From Anolis sagrei (Eukaryota > Chordata > Lepidosauria > Squamata > Anolidae), in the NCBI RefSeq assembly GCF_037176765.1, contig NC_090023.1:98379366-98443365 (forward strand): DNA of 64,000 nucleotides. Reading direction: 5' to 3'. The notes under the pieces are model-generated. The model was not told the DNA's origin. It searched no databases and saw only the letters and a list, made by a program, of their open reading frames with translations. Within the stretch, counting starts at the first letter, position 1. Each line of letters starts with the position of its first letter. Shown here piece by piece: positions 57,341-64,000 of the stretch. The position numbers were made by a program, and so were the translations under genes.

Positions 57341-57763
57341 TGATGCTACCGAATCTGTTACTTTCATCCTGTAGGTTCCTTATGTGGAGCAATATTGTTT
57401 AGTGCCACCTCATGGCCAACATCAATAATTACAGGATGCTCCAGTGGCTATTCCATTTCTCTTTAGGTGTATTGATTTTTCATATGTGATCTGTCTAGTT
57501 TTAACCGGTGGGACAACTCTAGCAAATTTTCATTGTGTCAAATGTACTCACTTTCCATTTATAACACAAAACATCTGTTTGAGTTGTGATCATGAATACG
57601 AGTATTTATATATTTCTATTTTATGCTGTCTTTCACCTTTAGGTATTTTTAACTAGAAGTTTGCCTAAGAGATTGTAGTTGAAGAACAAATTTGGTCATC
57701 ATATAGCTTATAATAAAGAATGGCTACACACCGATATGTTATGTTTCATTCTTGTCTCCTTTT

Positions 57764-57765
57764 AG
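57764..57765 (+). promoter_or_regulatory. P2RY8: Likely splice acceptor before the P2RY8 coding exon
   Basis: A pyrimidine stretch 'cttgtctccttttag' ends here and the ATG I chose lies 41 bases on. This supports a separate non-coding 5' exon and argues against starting at the earlier in-frame ATG at 57720. Confidence 0.5.
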
Positions 57766-57806
57766 ACCTCAGTCACAACGATCTTCATCTCCTCTTCCAC
57801 AGAAGG

Positions 57807-58877
57807 ATGCCCCAAGATATCCCACTTGCCCTGGCATCAAAACAGTTTTTTGACCCATCGTCTCTCCTGAACAATGAAAGAAATGTAACAAATGCCACAA
57901 AGGAGATGCTTCAGAGTTCTGTGTTTAGTATCGTCTTGCCTGCACTTTTCTCCATTATCTTTATCATCAGCATTCCTCTCAATTCCATCTCCTTGTGGTT
58001 CCTCTGCAAGCATTCAAGGCCTTGTACTCCCACCATAGTTTTCTGCATTAATCTCACCATTGCAGACTTGTTGTACAGCATGATGCTCCCCTTTCAAATA
58101 GTTTACCATTCCAAGGGTAACGATTGGCCCTTTGGGGATGTTCTGTGCCGATTTGTCACTGTTTTGACCTATGGAAACATGCACTGCTCTGTTTTAACCA
58201 TGATGAGCATCAGCATAGAGCGCTATCTGGGGATTGTTCATCCTTTGCACTACCAAGTCATGAGATCCATTAGAACTTCTGTCCTGGCTTGCATCATCAT
58301 TTGGGTACTTGTCTTACTTCCACTCATCCCGCTCATGCAAAATACTCTGACTTTTCGCTTACGAGGTCTGTCAATGGTCACCTGCTTTGACGTTTTGCCA
58401 AAAGAAATGTTTCCTGCACTACCGGACTATATTATTTACTTTGGTTCCATGTTGCTGTTGTTCTTTTTCCTGCCTCTGCTTGTCATGGGATTTTGCTACA
58501 TCTCCATAATCTTAACACTTCTTCACTCCTCTTCCACACAACTTAAAGAAAGTAAGAGGCAGACAGTCTACCTGGTAATTGTGCTGCTGTTGGTGGTCAC
58601 TATTTGTTATCTGCCTCACATTATCATAGCTGTCATTCATTATGTCCTCCTTGCTGATGGTAAAACATTTTATGTAGCATATAAATTATCCCTTGCAACT
58701 GCCGGCTTTAACTGCTGTTTTGATCCATTAGTTTACTACTATGGCTCCAAAGAATTCCGTCGAAAGATACAGAAGAAGCTCTGCAGATGTGCTGTTGTTG
58801 GTTTTAGTGAAAATACCCCTATTTTTTCAGAGTATGATATGCAAGTAACTCCCATTCAAAAGGCACCAAGGATATAA
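57807..58877 (+). CDS. P2RY8: P2Y receptor family member 8 (Galpha13-type GPCR)
   Basis: A class A GPCR of the P2Y-like group. In human, P2RY8 couples to Galpha13, responds to S-geranylgeranyl-glutathione and confines B cells to germinal centres. The protein has 356 codons (human 359) in one exon. The start at 57807 has A at -3; the earlier in-frame ATG at 57720 would add 29 residues and lies before a likely acceptor. Seen: N-glycosylation sites N26-V-T and N29-A-T; TM1 with N59 (IPLNSISLW, human IPGNLFSLW); TM2 ending LPFQIVYH, as in human LPFQIYYH; ECL1/TM3 Cys in DVLCRF pairing with the Cys of VTCFDVL; SIERY in place of DRY; TM6 Pro in CYLP; and DPLVYYY in place of NPxxY, then a basic helix 8. 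ITCFDVL and the YKLxL...DPxVYY region are P2RY8-like. A lineage-specific paralogue cannot be excluded, but synteny supports P2RY8. Confidence 0.88.
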   Translation: MPQDIPLALASKQFFDPSSLLNNERNVTNATKEMLQSSVFSIVLPALFSIIFIISIPLNSISLWFLCKHSRPCTPTIVFCINLTIADLLYSMMLPFQIVYHSKGNDWPFGDVLCRFVTVLTYGNMHCSVLTMMSISIERYLGIVHPLHYQVMRSIRTSVLACIIIWVLVLLPLIPLMQNTLTFRLRGLSMVTCFDVLPKEMFPALPDYIIYFGSMLLLFFFLPLLVMGFCYISIILTLLHSSSTQLKESKRQTVYLVIVLLLVVTICYLPHIIIAVIHYVLLADGKTFYVAYKLSLATAGFNCCFDPLVYYYGSKEFRRKIQKKLCRCAVVGFSENTPIFSEYDMQVTPIQKAPRI

Positions 58878-60485
58878 GCCACATTACTCTGGGAATTCAT
58901 CAGCTTGTCATAAATGACATTATTAGGAGCCATTTGCTGGCAGAACTCCAACTTCCACTGAAAAGTTTTCCAAATGAACAGTGAACATCATCCATAATGT
59001 GATATGTATAAGGGAAACTGAAGTTAAACTGCAATTGGACTAATATGAATTTGATTATGTTATAGTTCAGTAGTTCCTATCCTTTTGGGAGTACTGGAGT
59101 ATTTTTAGAATCTGATGAAAGCTATGGTCCCCTACCCTAAAAATGTACATACAAACATAAAAGCCTGAATACCATCTAGTCCTGTCTGAAAAATGTCAAT
59201 GAATTTTTGAAAAGGTCAAACATTTTCCTTAAAATACACCATGTTGGCAGAAGGCTGATGCAAGGACTTATTTGGAGCGTGGGCTTCAGGTATAGCAGTT
59301 TCTCTAGGCTGTGATTTACTGAAAAGTATTATGAGGTGGGAAAGGGGGAAGGAGAACAATCGTATTTGATTATGTAAGAAATATTTTAATATGATAATGC
59401 ATAGAAAGAAGATTAAAGCATTTAATGCATAGAAAGAAGATTTAAGCATTACTGTACAAAACGAAGGTGATCAATACTTTTAATTATAAGGCAGATATCA
59501 TTCTTAAGATGTAAACTCATATATTTATAATAAAACAATGTGTATAGTATCCTTGTTCTGATCTTAACTAACATTGGTTTAGTATTATTTTTTATTTCCC
59601 ATATAATGTTCTAAGGATAACAGTGAGAAATTAGAACCAGCATGTATGTCAAATTGAATGAACAATTAGATGTTTCCACCTTGCGAAAAAGCTGTGCTGT
59701 CAACACTGATGAGCAAATTTTAAATTAAAAAGGAGAAACCCAGTGAGAAAAAAGGGGAAGTATGACGAATAAGAAATTACACCATTTAGAAATGTGAACC
59801 TTCACATACAGTTTCAGGAAAACTGAATTGTTGAACTCCATGCTACAAAAGAATTTAGGAATTTGGGGAATTACATATCAGTATAAAACGGTTTTGTCAT
59901 TGATGGCTGATGGTGCCAAATGCACTTCCACTTGGTAGCATTATCGTTTTCAGTTTTTTTCAGAATGGCCTTCCAAGAAAAAAGCTTTAAATTTTTGGTA
60001 GGGAAACCAAGTAAAATTGATATGGTGAAAGAAATTGATTGTTCATTATAGTGTATTTGCTGTTATTGGCATATGTTTTATTTTTATAATTTAGAGTAAT
60101 ATGTTAGCACATATGCACACGCACACACAATACAGAGAGTCTCATCACAAAACATTGTAAGCCAAAAAAAAAAAATGCTTCCAGAAACCAATATGTTTTT
60201 AGTTAAAATAAATAAATAAATAATGCTGACTTTAGTTGTGTTTTTCTTCTGGTAGTGACTTGCAAACACATTATGCATCTCTCTAATTTTGTTCAATTAT
60301 AATTGGAGAATCTTTGATCTTTTAGATCTTTTAAATGACTGCTCCCATAATCTTTGATCATTGGCAAGAGTTTCTGGGAGTTTAAGTCCAAAACAACTAG
60401 AGGGATAATTTGCCTCATTCCTGCCTTAGGTGTTTTAACCATGATATGGGAAAGGTCTTCCCCACCAATGCACTTTGTCCTGTGG
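58878..60485 (+). other. P2RY8: P2RY8 3' UTR and flank
   Basis: AT-rich, without repeat or exon recognised. An AATAAA at 59529-59534 would give a 3' UTR of about 670 bases. A 'tgcatagaaagaagatt(t)aag' stretch is duplicated near 59399-59446. Confidence 0.5.
59529..59534 (+). terminator. P2RY8: Candidate polyadenylation signal of P2RY8
   Basis: AATAAA followed by AAC; a 'gtgtatagtatccttgttct' GU/U-rich stretch follows within 30 bases. Confidence 0.45.
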
Positions 60486-60725
60486 TTTCCTTACCACTGG
60501 AGACAGTGCATCTACACTAGAATAAATGCATTTTGACTCCATTTTAACTACCATGCCAAAACATGTTGATGCTTCACCAAACTGCAAACCCCTGAATCTC
60601 ATTGCATTTAGCCTTGGCAGTTAAAGTGATGTCAAACTGAGGGCATCCTGTGAGCCACCCCATGGCCCTCTGAGGGGATGGTGGCAAGATACAAATAAAG
60701 TTGTTGTTGTTGTTGTTGTTGTTAA
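60486..60725 (+). mobile_element. MITE piece followed by LINE 3' end with (GTT)n
   Basis: 'gtgcatctacactagaataa' then 'cattttgactccattttaac' is a short lizard repeat. 'ggcaagatacaaataaag' plus (TTG)n at 60702-60723 is a LINE-type 3' terminus. Confidence 0.55.
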
Positions 60726-61079
60726 CTATTAATTCTACAATGTAGTGGTACCCCAAGGATGCATGCAACTTAAGGAGAATTTACACTGACCCACTAACCC
60801 GGGGCTGATCCAGTGTGATGTGCAATGGGGTTACACGGGCATCCAGCCCAGTTGAATGGGCAAGGGAGACATCTTCTCTAATGTCATTGCAGGCATCAAC
60901 CAACCAATAGGATCCATGTCTCGGCTAGAGACTGCTATGATATGGAGAATGGGAGGAGACAGTAAGTGCCATGCTGTGTTCCTCGGCTACCAGAGCCTGG
61001 GAAATAAGGGATAACAGTGAAAGCAGTTGCAGTTAGTTCTCTCTTGGATCAGATCCAGACAGGCCTTTATTCCAGGAGA

Positions 61080-61495
61080 ATCCGTGTTTTAAAATCGCCA
61101 ATTTTCCTGGGGGCCTGTCCACACTCACCCCAGAAAGCGCATGCTTACTGGGGTGGGTGTCCAGACGTTTTCTTGGGACTAGCCCAAGACAACATCTGGA
61201 GGCTCTGCCCCCCTCCCCCCAAGCCCCCAGACCCCTTAGAAAAGTAATTAAAAATTGCCTGGTCTCCATTACAGATTTTGGCCAGCTCTTCCGGCACTTT
61301 AAAATGATGCACCAGGAGTGAAGGGGGAAGCAATTTTGCATGTTATTTCTATGTGCCGGGAGAACGGGCCAAAGCCTGTAACAGAGGCCTGGTAAGTTTC
61401 ATTACTTTTCAAGGGGCTTGGGGGCTTGGGGGGAGAAGTGGGTATTCCCACAGTTTATTGGGCTTATTTATGTGGGAATACTGTCTGGACCACCT
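61080..61495. mobile_element. Foldback element with long inverted arms
   Basis: Left arm from 'cctgtccacactcacccca' through 'cccaagcccccagacccctt' faces right arm 'aaggggcttgggggcttggg' to 'ctgtctggacca'. 'gaaaagtaat' and 'attacttttc' also pair, as do 'ttacagattttggccagctc' and 'gggccaaagcctgtaac' in part. Non-coding. Confidence 0.7.
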
Positions 61496-62335
61496 TATTT
61501 TATTTTATTTATTTATTTGGCAGTTTTTTCTCACCTCCATTCAAGGGACTCGGGCCGGTTTCCAACATCAATATTACAGACAGTCATTAAAACATCATAT
61601 TTCTAAATCACACTAAAACATGAAAACATTGAAACCATTAAAATAGCAAAAATACAATCATATGATTACAGTGGTCAGTTGTCATTAAAGTCCTTATTGG
61701 TCGTCATCCATCCATATCACAGGGTCATGGCTCATTCGTTGAATGCCAATCCCCAACGCCAGGTTTTCACCTGTTTCCTGAATGTTAAGATCGAAGGGGC
61801 AGTTCTGATCTCCAGCGGAAGGGAGTTCCAGAGTCGAGGGGCCACCACCGAGAAGGCCCTGTCTCTCGTCCCCACCAGCCATGCCTGTGAGGCTGGTGGG
61901 ATCAAGAGCAGGGCCCCTCCAGACGATCTTAGTAATCTTGATGGCTCATAGGGGAGGATACGTTCGGACAGGTAAATTGAGCCGGAGTCGTTTAGGGCTT
62001 TATAGGTTAAGACCAGCACTTTGAATTGTGCTCGGAAGCTGACTGGCAGCCAGTGGAACTGGCGTAACAGAGGAGTAGTATGCTCCCTGTACCCCGCTCC
62101 CATTAGTAACCTGGCTGCTGCACGTTGGACTAATTGAAGCTTCCTGGCAGTCTTCAGAGGCAACCCCATGTAGAGAGCGTTGCAGTAATCTAAACGGGAT
62201 GTAACCAAAGCGTGGACCACTGTGGCCAAGTCAGACTTCCCAAGGTACGGGCGCAGCTGGCGCACGAGTTTTAATTGTGCAAAAGCTCCCCTGATCACCG
62301 CCGAAACCTTGATTAGCAATGAACAAAATCTGACT
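61496..62335 (-). mobile_element. L2/CR1-like LINE 3' part with 195-codon open frame
   Basis: On minus, an open frame at 62319-61732 encodes HALVTSRLDYCNALYMGLPL, KTARKLQLVQRAAARLLMGA and HWLPVSFRAQFKVLVLTYKA, then PRLWNSLPLEIRTAPSILTF. This is the standard C-terminal domain after the RT in L2/CR1-like LINEs. It is followed by a short UTR and an (AAAT)n-type tail at 61496-61525. The element is 5'-truncated (no RT core). The intact frame means it is young. Confidence 0.85.
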
Positions 62336-62349
62336 ACCAGTATTAAAAA

Positions 62350-62425
62350 ACTCTAAAATTAAAACAGCAAAATGCCTCTAGAACATGGCCATATAGCCCG
62401 AAAAAACCCACAACAACCCCATGAT
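62350..62425 (+). repeat. Palindromic repeat family, short fragment
   Basis: 'atgcctctagaacatggcca' and 'tatagcccgaaaaaacccac' are the right terminal arm only. Confidence 0.8.
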
Positions 62426-62920
62426 AGGCTTTGTCCTTGTCTTCAATAAGCTTGTAATAAGAGGCTACAAATGCTTCACCACAAGTGTGGCTCCACTTCT
62501 TAGTTTTGGTTTTGGTATTTGGTTGTGTGGTTTGTGTTTTTCAATAGAGCAGGATGCCTGTGTTACTTTCTAGCTGCCTTTACAATGAATAACATAACCC
62601 CAAAGGCCATTGAGTCCAAGTGCCTGCTCAATATGGGGACTCCAACTGGAGCATCCCCAGCAATCAGCTGCCCAACCTTATTTTGAAGATATCCACTGAA
62701 GGAGAAGCCATCACCTTTCTGAATAATTGGTTCCATTATCAGACAGCTCTTGCCGTCCATACATTTCTTTTAATGTTCAAGTGAAATCTATCCTCCTTGA
62801 GCTTAAAGCTATTAGAGGTGATCCTATCCACTGTGTCAGTAGATAACAAACCTGCCCCCTCCTTTGTGTGACAGTCCCTTAGATATTGCAGTGTCCTAAA
62901 TGAAAAGTACAAAAAACTGG

Positions 62921-63136
62921 GTTCTTGTAGGGTTTTTTGGGCTATATGGACATGTTCTAGAGGCATTCTCTCCTGATATTTCGCCTGCATCTATGGCAAG
63001 CATCCTCAGAGGTATAGATGCCATAGATGCAGGCGAAATGTCAAGAGAGAATGCCTCTAGAACACTGACATATAGCCCGAAAAAAAACTACAACAACCCA
63101 GTGATTCTGGCCATGAAAGCCTTAGACAATACATAG
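62921..63136. repeat. Palindromic repeat family, two-armed copy
   Basis: Left arm 'gggttcttgtagggtttttt', right arm 'ccgaaaaaaaactacaacaa', with 'tttcgcctgcatctatggca' and 'gccatagatgcaggcgaaat' facing each other near the centre. Same plan as 16387-16641. Confidence 0.88.
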
Positions 63137-64000
63137 TAGCAAACACCTCAGTTTTCCCTACTTGATAATTGCTCTAGGTACCCAATCATTAGAGTAGAAA
63201 GAAGGGGCGGCATTTTATAGATTATCACATTTCAGTTTTTTCTTCACCATGCCACACTTCAGTTCTCTCTTCACCAGCTGAACATATCCATCTCCTTCAG
63301 CCTTTCCTCATATATTTTGTTCTCCATACCTCTTATCATCTTGTTTGCTCTTGTGTTATCCTGCTCCAACATGTCTATATCCTTAAAATCAAGTGTCCAG
63401 AACTGAATGCAATCCCCCATATGATACCCACGCGTCTGAAGCTCAGAAGATAATTGTCTTGGAAACTTGTCTTGGGTACAATGCTTCTATCAATACAGGA
63501 TGAAAAAAAATTGTCTTGTTTGCTGCACCATTGCACTTTTGGATCATGTTCAATTTATTAGCAACAATTTGAACCCTGGCTTCGCAGTGCTCTGATCCAG
63601 CACTCAGATCACTGCGTCATGCTGGCTCGCCCATTACTCAAATCTTGTTTAAACCATATTTATTTTAAAAAACCACCATGCAAGAAGAAGGAAGTACCAC
63701 GCCCAGGAAAACCAGCCTATTTTTTTCAGTGTCTCACTTGTGTTTTGTAACTGTAATGCAATCCTTTTCATTTACTTTTGCTGTAAAAAAGAAGTTTCAA
63801 AATACATTTTAAGCAGCTCTTGTTTTAAGCAAGGAACTCACACTTCTGGTTCCACATGTTGTGCTGTGCTGTCCATGTGTGCTATAGCTGTTCTAATATT
63901 GCTTGCCTCCAGCCTGTCAGTGCATTTTACATTAGAATTCAGAGTGCCTCTGTTTATTAAAAATCTGATAAATGCATTTGGTGTTTGTGTGCGATTCTTC
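63137..64000. other. Gene-free end of window
   Basis: A possible reverse tRNA-like SINE head lies at about 63565-63645 ('atttgaaccctggcttcgca', 'cactgcgtcatgctggctcg'). Nothing else recognised. Confidence 0.45.

Noticed and set aside
57720-57806. 29-residue N-terminal extension of P2RY8
   Set aside because: It precedes a likely splice acceptor, is not P2RY8-like, and the ATG at 57807 gives the family's usual length.

Overview
The window is vertebrate nuclear DNA: three spliced or vertebrate-type genes separated by large tracts of transposon debris. It carries Sauria-type SINEs, CR1 and L2-like LINE ends, MIR-like CORE-SINEs, a SPIN-type hAT element, many hAT MITEs and Helitrons. That mixture is what I associate with a squamate reptile, most likely an iguanian (Anolis-like) lizard. 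The species call is inference from repeat content; I could not search a database.

Genes. The minus strand holds a complete eight-exon ASMT gene (4490-17588, 346 codons; last enzyme of melatonin synthesis) and a complete AKAP17A gene (coding exons 26248-36650, 682 codons; PKA-anchoring splicing factor). AKAP17A is fed by a CpG-rich promoter near 38.1-38.5 kb. The plus strand holds P2RY8 (57807-58877, 356 codons; Galpha13-type orphan-like GPCR). Order and relative orientation (P2RY8 one way; AKAP17A and ASMT the other) are those of the human pseudoautosomal region PAR1. I reconstructed every ASMT and AKAP17A exon from reading frame plus GT/AG borders, and all phases close.

Layout. 1-4.5 kb: intergenic with CR1 and MITE pieces. 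4.5-17.6 kb: ASMT. 17.6-26.2 kb: intergenic with CR1, a non-LTR fragment, SINEs and SPIN. 26.2-38.5 kb: AKAP17A, whose first intron from the 3' side holds an L2-type LINE split by a hAT element. 38.5-53.1 kb: gene-free, dense, nested repeats (palindromic repeat, probable solo LTR, SINE split by hAT, LINE end split by Helitron, mariner-like element split by Helitron, hAT with a GC-rich minisatellite). 53.1-57.8 kb: mostly unique sequence with hairpins. 57.8-64 kb: P2RY8, then LINE, MITE and palindromic repeats.

The three genes are not an operon and have unrelated jobs; what links them is the conserved block. The most distinctive non-gene signals are a palindromic repeat family with a hammerhead-ribozyme-like core, hAT elements with exact 8-bp target duplications and swapped interiors, two Helitrons with clear ends, and several near-perfect short hairpins in unique DNA.
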